Of a stretch of 64,000 nucleotides of DNA, positions 9,553-17,602 are shown piece after piece. Position numbers and translations under genes: made by a program. The notes under the pieces were generated by a model. That model made no database searches. It was not told where the DNA came from and saw only the letters and a program-made list of their open reading frames with translations. Positions within the stretch are counted from its first letter, which is position 1; each line of letters begins with the position of its first letter. The stretch comes from Ornithinibacillus massiliensis (GTDB lineage Bacteria; Bacillota; Bacilli; Bacillales; Amphibacillaceae), in NCBI RefSeq assembly GCF_018310345.1, contig NZ_JAGXBY010000009.1, positions 53,761 through 117,760 of the forward strand, read 5' to 3'.

Positions 9553-9556
9553 TTTT

Positions 9557-10336
9557 ATGAGAAGGCATCGAATCGGTTTTAAAGGTGGAAGAACAACACC
9601 TCCATCGCGATATATATTAATGGTTTCATTTATATTAGTTATTGTGATAACGTATTTTAGCTTAGAATTTATTGATAAGAAGATAACCCCGACCATCATG
9701 GAAGTTGCAGAGACAAAAACAAGGGAATTTGCTACTAGAGGAATTAACTCAGCTGTAAAGTTTGCTGAAGAATATACGTTTGAAGATGTGGCTATAACAG
9801 AAAAAAATGAGGCTGGTTATATTTCGATAGTCGGTTGGGATTCCTCTGTTGTTAATAAGATCAATCGAGCTGCAACAGACCGTGTGGAAGAGTTTTTTCA
9901 TAGTATGAATCGAGGAACTCCTCCCCAATATAGCGACCCTCTTGGAGAACCAGACGTGTATGGGAACACGGTGGAAGAACTAGTTGATCGTGATCCAACT
10001 GTTATCGAAATACCAATCGGCCAAGCAACTGGGAATTCTATTTTAGCTAATCTAGGTCCAAGGTTACCGGTTAACTTAGAGCTAGTAGGTAGTGTTGAGA
10101 CAGAATTAATAGAGGAAAAAGAACAGTTAGGGATTAATAATGTCTTTGTTTCACTCTATGTTCAGGTAGAGGCAGATGTCCAAATTGTTATACCATTTAC
10201 AACGGAAGTGACAAAAGTAAGTACTAGAATATTGATTGACAAAAACTTAGTAATGGGAGAAGTACCAGAATTTTTTGGAGGTACAAGTGGGAATCCATCT
10301 ATCGCAGTTCCGAAAGAAGACTTGCAAGATGAATAA
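9557..10336 (+). CDS. yunB: Sporulation protein YunB
   Basis: A 259-residue protein of the YunB family, expressed in the mother cell during sporulation in B. subtilis. One transmembrane segment lies near residues 18-36, after an arginine-rich N-terminus. The conserved region includes FATRGINSAVK and later IGQATGNSILANLGPRLPV. A strong AGGAGG lies before the start. In B. subtilis yunB adjoins yunC and lytH (yunA). Here it is separated from lytH by the lysine riboswitch transporter and an NSS transporter. Confidence 0.9.
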   Translation: MRRHRIGFKGGRTTPPSRYILMVSFILVIVITYFSLEFIDKKITPTIMEVAETKTREFATRGINSAVKFAEEYTFEDVAITEKNEAGYISIVGWDSSVVNKINRAATDRVEEFFHSMNRGTPPQYSDPLGEPDVYGNTVEELVDRDPTVIEIPIGQATGNSILANLGPRLPVNLELVGSVETELIEEKEQLGINNVFVSLYVQVEADVQIVIPFTTEVTKVSTRILIDKNLVMGEVPEFFGGTSGNPSIAVPKEDLQDE

Positions 10337-10350
10337 AATCATAGTATAGT
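10322..10350 (+). promoter_or_regulatory. Candidate promoter for the lysine riboswitch transcript
   Basis: TTGCAA (10322-10327) and TATAGT (10345-10350) are 17 bp apart and lie about 30 nt upstream of the lysine riboswitch. The -35 overlaps the end of yunB. Confidence 0.5.
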
Positions 10351-10379
10351 ATATTCATAATTTCATAATAAACCTTATC

Positions 10380-10562
10380 AGATCGGTGAGGTAGAGGTGC
10401 GAACAAGATGAGTAATCAATAGGAGAATGACAACGATGATTATTGATGAAAGGCTCGTTTGCCGAAGCGTAATAAGGGTCGAACTTATTATTGCTGGGGT
10501 GTCTTTGAATAAGAGGCACACTGTCATGCTGGAAATGGGCATGGAGAACTACAGATCGAAAT
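10380..10562 (+). ncRNA. Lysine riboswitch (L box)
   Basis: The leader has the L-box core: GAGGTAGAGGTGCGAAC near 10388, AGTAATCAATAGGAG, GCCGAAGCGTAATAAGG and a partner TTATTATTGCTGG, then AATAAGAGGCACACTGTCATGC, closing with CTACAGATCG near 10548. These match the lysine-binding aptamer in order and spacing. A terminator hairpin follows at 10583, so lysine should cause early termination. The controlled gene is the transporter at 10697. Confidence 0.92.
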
Positions 10563-10582
10563 GGAGGATAACGTATATGCAT

Positions 10583-10618
10583 AAGCAATGATAGGTTATT
10601 TTCTATCATTGCTTTTTT
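10583..10618 (+). terminator. Riboswitch expression-platform terminator
   Basis: AAGCAATGATAG pairs perfectly with CTATCATTGCTT, followed by T residues. It lies between the lysine aptamer and the transporter start, as expected for transcription attenuation. Confidence 0.9.
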
Positions 10619-10696
10619 GTGTAGAAAAAGAAATTTTGTCAAGCGTATCTCCATGGTCACACAGCACATACTAATTACATCAATGGAGGTAGTAAT

Positions 10697-12232
10697 ATGG
10701 AAGGAACAATTTATTCTCTTATTCCCGCAATTATCATGCTTGTTTTAGTTTTATTAACTAGAAAGGTACTAATATCATTAGGAGTAGGAATTGCAGTAGG
10801 AGCATTATTGATTCACGATTTTCATGTGTGGGGTAGTATAAAGGAAATCTGGAGTGCTTTTTATGGGATAGTCATCTCGGATGGAGCACTTAATACTGGT
10901 GGTCTTCAGTTAATAGGATTCTTACTCTTATTAGGAATGATGACTGCTTTACTACAAGCATCAGGAGGCAGTAGAGCCTTTGGTAATTGGATGATGGCTA
11001 GAATTAAGACACGAAGAGGCGCACAGCTTATGGCTCCGATTTTAGGTATTATTATATTTATCGATGATTATTTTAATGCCTTAGCTGTAGGACAGATTGC
11101 AAGACCTTTAACAGATAGACATAATATTTCTCGAGCAAAACTAGCATATTATATCGATTCAACTTCAGCACCCATCACAGTTATATCACCGATTTCTAGC
11201 TGGGGAGCTTATCTAATTGGTGTTGTTGGTGGATTAGTAGTGATGACAGGATTACAGCCATTAGAGGCTTTCATAAGAATGATTCCATATAATCTTTATG
11301 CAATTGGTGCATTATTACTTGTCTTTATAACGGCCTTCTTTAACTTAAATATTGGACCCATGAAAAAGCACGAAAATCATGCCATAACAACTGGTGAAGT
11401 TATTCCTAAAGGTAAAACTGTTCCAGGAGATTTAACGAATGCATTCAAGCCAAGTGAAAAGGGAAGTGTCTATCATTTATTAATTCCGATCATTGTTTTA
11501 TTAGTTACGACGATAAGCTCCATGATAATAACTGGAGCAAGAGGAAGTGGTGATACGGTCACATTACTTTCTATTTTTGAGAATACGAATGTTAACTTCT
11601 CCTTATTTATTGGTGGAATTGCTGCAGTACTCGTTGCATGTCTATTATATCTAGGTCAGGGAAAACAAGAGGCGAAGACGGGGATTGTATTAGTCGAAGG
11701 GATTAAAGCAATGCTTCCAGCTATCTATATTCTATTATTAGCGTGGATGATTGGTTCGATTATTTCAACTTTAGAAACAGGTGAATTTCTAGCAACTGTA
11801 GCCGAAAATGCTAGTATTAGTCCTAGTATTTTACCAGTCATTTTCTTTGTTATTTCAGGTCTGATGGCGTTGTCCACTGGTACTTCTTGGGGAACATTCG
11901 GAATTATGCTGCCAATCGCCGCTAATGTCATGGCCATTGCAGATACGGAGTTAATTATCCCATCATTAGCTGCAGTGCTGGCTGGGGCAGTATTTGGAGA
12001 TCATGTTTCACCAATATCGGATACAACGGTTCTTTCTTCAACTGGAGCAGGCGCTAATCATATTGATCACGTGATTACGCAACTACCATATGCATGTATT
12101 GTAGCGGTCGCTTCCATTATCGGTTATATCTTAATTGGGGTAACAGGTAGTCTTTTAGTAGGACTATTAGCTACGATTGTTATCATTATTCTAATAGGAT
12201 TAATCGTTCATACACTTAATAAGAAGCAGTAA
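10697..12232 (+). CDS. lysW: NhaC-family antiporter-like protein, predicted lysine transporter (LysW type)
   Basis: A 511-residue polytopic membrane protein of the NhaC Na+/H+ antiporter family. It has about 12 hydrophobic segments and the family stretches IDDYFNALAVGQIARPL and AVFGDHVSPISDTTVLSS. General annotation would call it a Na+/H+ antiporter. The lysine riboswitch directly upstream instead supports lysine uptake, the role proposed by comparative genomics for L-box-controlled NhaC-like LysW proteins. Start ATG is preceded by ATGGAGGTAG. The substrate is inferred from regulation, not from residues. Confidence 0.87.
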   Translation: MEGTIYSLIPAIIMLVLVLLTRKVLISLGVGIAVGALLIHDFHVWGSIKEIWSAFYGIVISDGALNTGGLQLIGFLLLLGMMTALLQASGGSRAFGNWMMARIKTRRGAQLMAPILGIIIFIDDYFNALAVGQIARPLTDRHNISRAKLAYYIDSTSAPITVISPISSWGAYLIGVVGGLVVMTGLQPLEAFIRMIPYNLYAIGALLLVFITAFFNLNIGPMKKHENHAITTGEVIPKGKTVPGDLTNAFKPSEKGSVYHLLIPIIVLLVTTISSMIITGARGSGDTVTLLSIFENTNVNFSLFIGGIAAVLVACLLYLGQGKQEAKTGIVLVEGIKAMLPAIYILLLAWMIGSIISTLETGEFLATVAENASISPSILPVIFFVISGLMALSTGTSWGTFGIMLPIAANVMAIADTELIIPSLAAVLAGAVFGDHVSPISDTTVLSSTGAGANHIDHVITQLPYACIVAVASIIGYILIGVTGSLLVGLLATIVIIILIGLIVHTLNKKQ

Positions 12233-12257
12233 TTATAATGTAATCGAGAAATAATCT

Positions 12258-12607
12258 AGAGTTTAACACTATCTTTTATAATGACACATAATCCTGGGAC
12301 ATAACGAAAAGAATTAAATGTAAAACCGAATGATACGCGATACTAGCTCCGGAAATATACGTAGACTCCTGCGGCAGGATAGGGCAAGGTTGAGACCTCT
12401 AAAGAAGTAGCACGAGGAGGCTAAGGCAGCCGCCCGGCGGCAAGGTAGACGCTGTGATGTTTCTATCGAGCAGATGTCGCCCCTGTACTGGAAGCAACCG
12501 CAAGTATATTTCTGGAGCGGGGTCCTTGCTCATCATTCGGTTTTTCCTTTAAGATAAATTCTTTGTCCCGGCCTCTTGTAGTGTTATTTACGGTAGAGTT
12601 AAACTCT
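12258..12607. repeat. Dispersed palindrome copy 1, enlarged by a nested element
   Basis: This fills most of the 579-nt gap between two transporter genes. The outer arms are AGAGTTTAAC (12258-12267) and GTTAAACTCT (12598-12607). Inside them are CTGGGACATAA.. and the partner ..TTTGTCCCGGCCTC, then AAAACCGAATGAT and its partner ATCATTCGGTTTTT. The same arms recur at 14469 and 18419, and the inner core at 30951, 34588 and 37700. The loop here is enlarged by a separate 171-bp element (12347-12517). No protein-coding gene is visible. Confidence 0.85.
12347..12517. mobile_element. Small nested MITE-like element with 14-bp inverted ends
   Basis: The ends CTCCGGAAATATAC (12347-12360) and GTATATTTCTGGAG (12504-12517) are inverted repeats with one mismatch. 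The interior is GC-rich compared with its surroundings (TCCTGCGGCAGG, GCCGCCCGGCGGC). It has no room for a transposase. The related palindrome at 14469-14594 has only CTCCGGAG (14528-14535) at this point, which looks like the unoccupied site. I recall similar GTAGACTCCTGCGG-type repeats in other Bacillaceae. Mobility is inferred from the occupied/empty comparison. Confidence 0.7.
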
Positions 12608-12661
12608 TTTTTCATCCATAAATTCCCAAATTTTCAATAAACAAAAAATTTAAAAAATACT

Positions 12662-12690
12662 TTGACATAAGTAAAAAGTACCGTTATAAT
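12662..12690 (+). promoter_or_regulatory. Consensus sigma-A promoter for the NSS transporter
   Basis: TTGACA (12662-12667) and TATAAT (12685-12690) have 17 bp between them, a perfect consensus promoter. A leader of about 115 nt follows before the start codon; I do not recognise a riboswitch in it. Confidence 0.9.
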
Positions 12691-12811
12691 ACAGACAAGT
12701 TCAGTAATTTCAGAAAACTAACACAACTGAAATGATAAGAATAGCTATTCACCTGACTTATTAACACTTTACATAGTGTAATGAGAAAAAATAACATGAG
12801 GAGGTCTTTGA

Positions 12812-14344
12812 ATGGAAACACGTTCTCAATGGGGGACAAGAGCTGGGTTTATTTTGGCTGCAGTTGGATCTGCTATTGGTCTAGGAAACATTTGGCGTTT
12901 CCCTGCTGTAGCCTATGAAAATGGTGGAGGAGCTTTCTTAATTCCTTACTTGTTTGCGTTATTAACTGCTGGGATTCCAATCCTTATTATGGAATTCACA
13001 ATTGGCCATAAACATCGTGGATCTGCTCCATTATCGTTTAGAAGAATGAATAAGAAAACAGAAGTTATTGGTTGGTGGGCTGTCTTAGTTGCCTTTGTAA
13101 TCTCCACATACTATTCTGTTATTATTGCCTGGGCAATGTCTTATTCAGTATTCTCTTTCAATTTAAATTGGGGGGAGGATACAGGTGGATTCTTAATGGG
13201 AGAATACCTAAAGCGTACGGTTGAACCTGGTGAAATAGGTAGTATGGTCCCTGGTGTATTAATTCCATTGCTACTTGTTTGGGTAATCACATTAGGAATT
13301 CTTTTTAAAGGTGTTAAAAAAGGTATTGAAATTGCTAACCGTATTTTTATTCCAGCATTGATTGTTATCTTTCTAATTATCGTTATTCGGGCAATTACTC
13401 TACCTGGTGCTTTAGATGGATTAGAAGCGTTCTTTACACCAGATTTTAGTAAGATTATGAGTGCAGATGTATGGGTAGCGGCCTACGGGCAAATATTCTT
13501 TAGTTTATCGATAGCCTTTGCGATCATGATTACCTATTCAAGTTATTTACCAAAGAAATCAGATATAACCAATAATGCATTTATCACAGGATTTGGTAAC
13601 TCTAGTTTTGAAATTCTTGCTGGTATTGGTGTATTTGGAATACTTGGATTTATGGCAGCACAACAAGGAGTAGGAGTGGATGAGGTGGTAACGGCTGGAA
13701 TTGGGTTAGCGTTTGTTGTATTTCCTGAAATTATCAACCAATTCCCTGGACTGAATTCGCTTTTTGGATTCTTATTCTTTGCATCACTTGTATTAGCAGG
13801 TTTATCATCATTAATCTCCATTACCGAAACTTATGTAGCTGGATTAGTTGATAAATTTAAAATATCGAGAACGAAAGCAGTGGCATTTGGTGGTGGATTA
13901 GCAGCACTGATTTCTCTTCTATTTGCTACACAAGGTGGGCTATATTTCCTAGACGCTGCAGATTACTTTATTAATCAATTTGGTGTTGCCTTAATTGGTT
14001 TAGTAGAAGTGGTGTTAATTGCATGGATCCTAAGACAACTGAAAGGCATAAAAGAACATGCAAACGATATTTCTGACATAAAGCTGGGCTCTTGGTGGAC
14101 GATAAGTCTAACTATTATTACACCATTAGTATTAGGTTTTATGATGGTTAGGTTATTAAAGCAGAATTTATTAAGAGAATTCGATACTCCTACCGGCAAC
14201 TATGAAGGTTATTCCAATGCATTCATCCTTTGGGGTGGTTGGGCCGTAGCAATTGGGGCATTAGTAATTGGTATTATACTGGCCATAACGAAGTGGAAAA
14301 AGCCCTCAGTAGAAGAAGAATCTCTCAAAAAGGAGGCACAATAA
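12812..14344 (+). CDS. Sodium-dependent NSS-family amino acid transporter, MetP-like
   Basis: A 510-residue polytopic protein of the neurotransmitter:sodium symporter family. The first segment carries the hallmark GSAIGLGNIWRFP that forms part of the Na+ and substrate site. About 12 hydrophobic segments follow. The strong AGGAGG site is at 12800-12805. A 33-codon gene starts directly after the stop and looks like the small subunit of MetP/MetS-type transporters, so methionine or alanine uptake is the best guess. Confidence 0.9.
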   Translation: METRSQWGTRAGFILAAVGSAIGLGNIWRFPAVAYENGGGAFLIPYLFALLTAGIPILIMEFTIGHKHRGSAPLSFRRMNKKTEVIGWWAVLVAFVISTYYSVIIAWAMSYSVFSFNLNWGEDTGGFLMGEYLKRTVEPGEIGSMVPGVLIPLLLVWVITLGILFKGVKKGIEIANRIFIPALIVIFLIIVIRAITLPGALDGLEAFFTPDFSKIMSADVWVAAYGQIFFSLSIAFAIMITYSSYLPKKSDITNNAFITGFGNSSFEILAGIGVFGILGFMAAQQGVGVDEVVTAGIGLAFVVFPEIINQFPGLNSLFGFLFFASLVLAGLSSLISITETYVAGLVDKFKISRTKAVAFGGGLAALISLLFATQGGLYFLDAADYFINQFGVALIGLVEVVLIAWILRQLKGIKEHANDISDIKLGSWWTISLTIITPLVLGFMMVRLLKQNLLREFDTPTGNYEGYSNAFILWGGWAVAIGALVIGIILAITKWKKPSVEEESLKKEAQ

Positions 14345-14345
14345 G

Positions 14346-14447
14346 ATGAGTTGGATTATTTTTATGATACTATCTATTGTCATTGTTTGGGGAGGTTTAG
14401 CAACGAGTATTTGGTGGGCAGTAAAAACAGCGAAGCAAGCAAAATAA
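14346..14447 (+). CDS. NSS transporter small subunit, MetS-like (33 residues)
   Basis: This tiny gene encodes a single hydrophobic helix (SWIIFMILSIVIVWGGLATS) and a short basic tail (WWAVKTAKQAK). Its length, the WGG..WW pattern and its position 1 nt after the NSS transporter match the methionine/alanine import small-subunit family known from Corynebacterium MetPS. The ribosome site is AAAGGAGG, inside the end of the transporter gene (about 14330-14337). It is too short for most gene callers. Confidence 0.85.
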   Translation: MSWIIFMILSIVIVWGGLATSIWWAVKTAKQAK

Positions 14448-14468
14448 TGTGAAATAAGTGTTTAGGGA

Positions 14469-14594
14469 AAAGGCTGGGACATAACTTAAAAGAATTAAAT
14501 GTAAAACCTAATGATATACAATACTAGCTCCGGAGCGTGGACATTGCTCATCATTTGGTTTTTCCTTTAAGATAAATTCTTTTGTCCCAGCCTC
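14469..14594. repeat. Dispersed palindrome copy 2, with apparent empty site
   Basis: Arms AAAGGCTGGGACATAA.. and ..TTTTGTCCCAGCCTCTT enclose the inner pair AAAACCTAATGAT and ATCATTTGGTTTTT. The centre contains the uninterrupted 8-bp palindrome CTCCGGAG (14528-14535), where copy 1 carries a 171-bp insert. Its position between convergent genes suggests it also serves as a terminator for the transporter genes and for lytH. Confidence 0.85.
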
Positions 14595-14653
14595 TTCCTT
14601 TTTCATACTGCCAGTTAGTTGTTTAGAAATGGTTACCTTGGACTTTTTAACTA

Positions 14654-15622
14654 TTATTTATTCTTTGCCATTCTTTCCCATTTTCGTAAATATGGATAAG
14701 GATCAAAGGACCACTCACTATATCCATTATCTTTGTACATTCCATAATGCAAATGCGGTGGGAATTTTCCAGATGTGCCAGGAGGTCCATACCCTGTTGA
14801 TCCAACGCTTCCTATTACATCACCAGGCTTAACAATCTGTCCAACTTTAAGCTCTTCTTCATATCCGCTTAAATGGGCATAATAATGATAGATATTAAAA
14901 ATATCTCGGATGCCAATTCTCCATCCACCATATAAATTCCATCCCTTCAACTCTACAACACCATACGTAGTGGAATGGACAGGTGTTCCATAGTCAGCGA
15001 ATATATCTGTACCTTCATGTATTCGATTTCCACCAAACCCTCTGCGATCTCCCCATGTATTCCGGTAACTGTAATTATAATTAGTGGCAACGGGAAAATC
15101 TCGGTCAGTAAGATGGATACCATTAAACTTTTTGAATACTTTGGCTGTATTCTTAATCGTTTGTACCGTTAAATCTCTATTATAATAATTCCATAAGGCA
15201 ATTTTAAAATCCTCTTCTGTATAACCATATTTTTTAATATAGGAAGCCATTGTATATAGAATATCTTCGCCATTAGTAGGGTCAGCCTTATGATCTCCAT
15301 TTCCATCCTTACCAATTCCCTGAAATAATTGAATGGTATTGATGTCCGTGGAATTATTCCCAGCTCCATACCATATTTCATCAGGTATTCTTATAGAGAT
15401 TACTTGGTCTTCCTCAATATCCTTGTGTATTTGCCTTTCATATTGGTCTACAGCAGCAATAAAATACCATGGTATTTCTGTAATGGTTTCAGTTTTTTTA
15501 TATAAAGCCAATCGCTGGTCATAGATGGTTTCCTCTTTTTTTTCATCAGCCAAAACAGATGCTGGAAGAATACAAAGGATAGTAAAAAGTAGTAAGACAG
15601 GATAGTATGTTTTATTTTTCAT
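14654..15622 (-). CDS. lytH: M23 peptidase, LytH-type (sporulation L-Ala-D-Glu endopeptidase)
   Basis: A 322-residue secreted peptidase with an N-terminal signal peptide (about 1-25). A middle region contains NTWGDRRGFGGNRIHEGTDIF. The C-terminal LytM/M23 zinc domain has its metal residues in HEGTD and HLHYG, and a second His in HYYAHLSG. In B. subtilis the matching gene (yunA, now lytH) is made late in sporulation and trims muramic acid side chains in cortex peptidoglycan. The neighbours (YhcN-type lipoprotein, yutD) support this assignment. The ribosome site is AGAGGTGAAG. Confidence 0.9.
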   Translation of the reverse strand: MKNKTYYPVLLLFTILCILPASVLADEKKEETIYDQRLALYKKTETITEIPWYFIAAVDQYERQIHKDIEEDQVISIRIPDEIWYGAGNNSTDINTIQLFQGIGKDGNGDHKADPTNGEDILYTMASYIKKYGYTEEDFKIALWNYYNRDLTVQTIKNTAKVFKKFNGIHLTDRDFPVATNYNYSYRNTWGDRRGFGGNRIHEGTDIFADYGTPVHSTTYGVVELKGWNLYGGWRIGIRDIFNIYHYYAHLSGYEEELKVGQIVKPGDVIGSVGSTGYGPPGTSGKFPPHLHYGMYKDNGYSEWSFDPYPYLRKWERMAKNK

Positions 15623-15664
15623 TTCTTCACCTCTTTTTGGAACAGGAATTGGACTAACGATTAG

Positions 15665-16234
15665 TTAGTCCGTTGTCTCCTCACTATCTTGTCTCCCTTG
15701 TGGTGACTTTTCCATTTGTGTAATAATTTGATCAATGGTGTTATCATAGTTTTTATTCTGCGTAGAAGAATTATGCAGGCTTTGGATATCTTGGATTAGT
15801 GCCTGATTATCAGACACATACACATCATAGAAACCAGGAAGAATAGATATAGCTGTTTTACTCGCGATATCAGCTGCGATTGCTCGGTCCATTCCTTCGT
15901 CATGATCATATGCAATTAATACCTCTTCATCTGTTACTAAAGTAGCTACTCGGTTAAATGCTTCATTTCTAAGAATAAATCTGGCTATCATATCAGCCAT
16001 TTGTGCACGATTAATCGTTGCAATATGGTCTTCTTCAGTATCCATATTCAATTGATCCCTAGTATAATTAACATAGCCTAATTTATCATTAGCATTTGAC
16101 GTGTTTTGGGTTTTGTTTTCCCTGTTGGGATCTAATTCATCTAACATTTGCTCTCGTTCACCAGAAGAGTTATCCGTATGTGCACAAGCCGTTAGGATAA
16201 TTCCTAGTGCTAAGATGCTTAATAAACGTAACAT
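15665..16234 (-). CDS. yutC: YhcN/YlaJ-family sporulation lipoprotein, YutC-like
   Basis: A 189-residue lipoprotein with the lipobox LTAC at residues 14-17, followed by an Asn/Glu-rich linker. The conserved domain (about 70-150) includes NRAQMADMIARFI, VATLVTDEEVLIAYD and ADIASKTAISILPGFYDVYVSD, typical of the spore YhcN/YlaJ family. It lies upstream of lytH on the same strand (42-nt gap), suggesting co-expression in sporulation. AGGAGG precedes the start. The biochemical function of the family is not established. Confidence 0.87.
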   Translation of the reverse strand: MLRLLSILALGIILTACAHTDNSSGEREQMLDELDPNRENKTQNTSNANDKLGYVNYTRDQLNMDTEEDHIATINRAQMADMIARFILRNEAFNRVATLVTDEEVLIAYDHDEGMDRAIAADIASKTAISILPGFYDVYVSDNQALIQDIQSLHNSSTQNKNYDNTIDQIITQMEKSPQGRQDSEETTD

Positions 16235-16373
16235 GTCTAATACCTCCTATTCGTTACAAGTAGAACTAATCATAGTTTGTTGTAAATATAAGAATTCATG
16301 CAATAAAAAACAGAATAGATGTAACTAGTAAAAGTATGGTAAACTATATACAATGCATGAGGGGTGAGTTTAC

Positions 16374-16646
16374 TTGATCGAACTATTTGGAAAAAATTAC
16401 GAGTTAATTGAAAATGTAAAAGATGGATTTCAACAAAAAGCACTAGAAGATCGGTATTCTGACATCTTGAAAAAGTATGATTTTATTGTTGGAGATTGGG
16501 GTTATGATCAACTCCGCTTAAAAGGTTTTTATCATAACCATAATTCAAAGGCTTCCGAGGACTCTAAAATCAGTGCGTTAGACGATTACCTATATGAATA
16601 CTGTAACTTCGGCTGTGCATACTTTGTCCTTCAGAAAAAGGATTAA
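16374..16646 (+). CDS. yutD: YutD-like protein (DUF1027)
   Basis: A 90-residue protein of the YutD family, of unknown function. Conserved features are DFIVGDWGYDQLRLKGFY and the C-terminal YEYCNFGCAYFVLQK with a C-x3-C pair. The start is TTG, with GAGGGGTGAG five bases upstream. It is divergent from the lipoprotein gene and convergent with the next small gene, sharing a long hairpin with it. Confidence 0.88.
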   Translation: MIELFGKNYELIENVKDGFQQKALEDRYSDILKKYDFIVGDWGYDQLRLKGFYHNHNSKASEDSKISALDDYLYEYCNFGCAYFVLQKKD

Positions 16647-16652
16647 TACATA

Positions 16653-16700
16653 GGACAGGCCATTTTACTATACTAATGAATAGAAATAAATGGCCTGTCC
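16653..16700. terminator. Long hairpin between convergent genes
   Basis: GGACAGGCCATTT (16653-16665) and AAATGGCCTGTCC (16688-16700) form a perfect 13-bp stem with a 22-nt loop. There is no T-run on either side, so intrinsic termination is uncertain, but the convergent position fits. Confidence 0.6.
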
Positions 16701-16713
16701 ATAAGGAAAAGGA

Positions 16714-16995
16714 TCACTCCTCTTGTTCAGGATTGACATCGTCAGGGTGATCATGAATAGGGTGTGATCCTTCTATTTGCCTAGGAAGATCTTCGTGTAA
16801 CTGTTTATATGGATATACAAATGCACTTAATCTTCGCTGCCCATTCTCCCACGGTGTTGATTTACTATGGATTACTTCATCCTTGTTGACGGTGGAACCA
16901 AATGCTCCTTCTGGAAATTCCTCTGGTATTAGATAATTTTTTTGGTCCCGTACATTAGAAAAATCAGAGAATTGTTTTTTATCTTTTTTACCCAT
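16714..16995 (-). CDS. Conserved small cytosolic protein, unknown function
   Basis: A 93-residue hydrophilic protein, rich in charged residues, with no membrane segment or cysteine. I recall similar short proteins (MGKKDKx.FSDFSNV.., YLIPEEFPEGAFGS) in other Bacillaceae, but no function is known to me. The ribosome site GAGAGG lies just before the ATG. The acidic C-terminus (HPDDVNPEQEE) suggests disorder at the end. Confidence 0.7.
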   Translation of the reverse strand: MGKKDKKQFSDFSNVRDQKNYLIPEEFPEGAFGSTVNKDEVIHSKSTPWENGQRRLSAFVYPYKQLHEDLPRQIEGSHPIHDHPDDVNPEQEE

Positions 16996-17153
16996 TATCC
17001 TCTCAACCCTTTCTTTTTTATATCATTTCCGTGGACTTAAAAATTACTTTTCCATTTGTTGGTTTCTTCACTATTTTGCGGTAGTATTAAAGACATAAGC
17101 GTTTAAAATTTATGCTATGATATATAGGTAAACCAAAGCTGGAGGGTCGTATA

Positions 17154-17591
17154 ATGTATTTTGTAGATAGAAAAAAAGTAGAGGATACTTTACAATTTAT
17201 TGAGCATCTTTTGATTGAATATAAAGAACTGAAGGTCGATTCTTATCAGGAAAAACTCGCACTAGAAAGGTTAGTTCAATTATTAATCGAGTCTATTATT
17301 GATGTTGGAAATATGATGATAGATGGGTTTATTATGCGAGATCCAGGTAGTTATGGGGATATTATTGATATTTTAGAGGATGAAAAAGTAATTCCCCAAT
17401 CAGAAAGCAGTGCCTATAAAGCGGTAATTGAACTAAGGAAAACCTTGGTTAAAGATTATTTACATGTCAATCATGAGGAATTAAATGAGGTCATCTCAAC
17501 TAACCTTGCAGTTCTTAACCAATTCACCGCCAGAATTCGCGACTATTTAAAAAATGAACTTGACGTGGCAAATGCATTTACGAAAGAGTAA
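17154..17591 (+). CDS. yutE: DUF86/HepT-like protein, YutE
   Basis: A 145-residue all-helical protein of the DUF86 (HEPN/HepT-like) family. It has the conserved LERLVQLLIESIIDVGNMMI and FIMRDPGSYGDI stretches. The HEPN RNase motif R-x4-6-H reads RKTLVKDYLH here, so Lys sits where the nuclease His is expected; the protein may not be an active RNase. No MntA-type nucleotidyltransferase partner lies beside it. The next gene (HAD phosphatase) starts 11 nt after its stop, and the pair looks co-transcribed, as yutE-yutF is in B. subtilis. Confidence 0.85.
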   Translation: MYFVDRKKVEDTLQFIEHLLIEYKELKVDSYQEKLALERLVQLLIESIIDVGNMMIDGFIMRDPGSYGDIIDILEDEKVIPQSESSAYKAVIELRKTLVKDYLHVNHEELNEVISTNLAVLNQFTARIRDYLKNELDVANAFTKE

Positions 17592-17602
17592 GGAGAATTG
17601 TA

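Noticed and set aside
10355..10669. A 104-codon minus-strand frame
   Set aside because: It is antisense to the lysine riboswitch and has no ribosome site or protein-like composition.
12291..12575. Decayed insertion sequence with transposase
   Set aside because: The region has inverted ends but no trace of a transposase frame in either strand, so it is called a small non-autonomous element.
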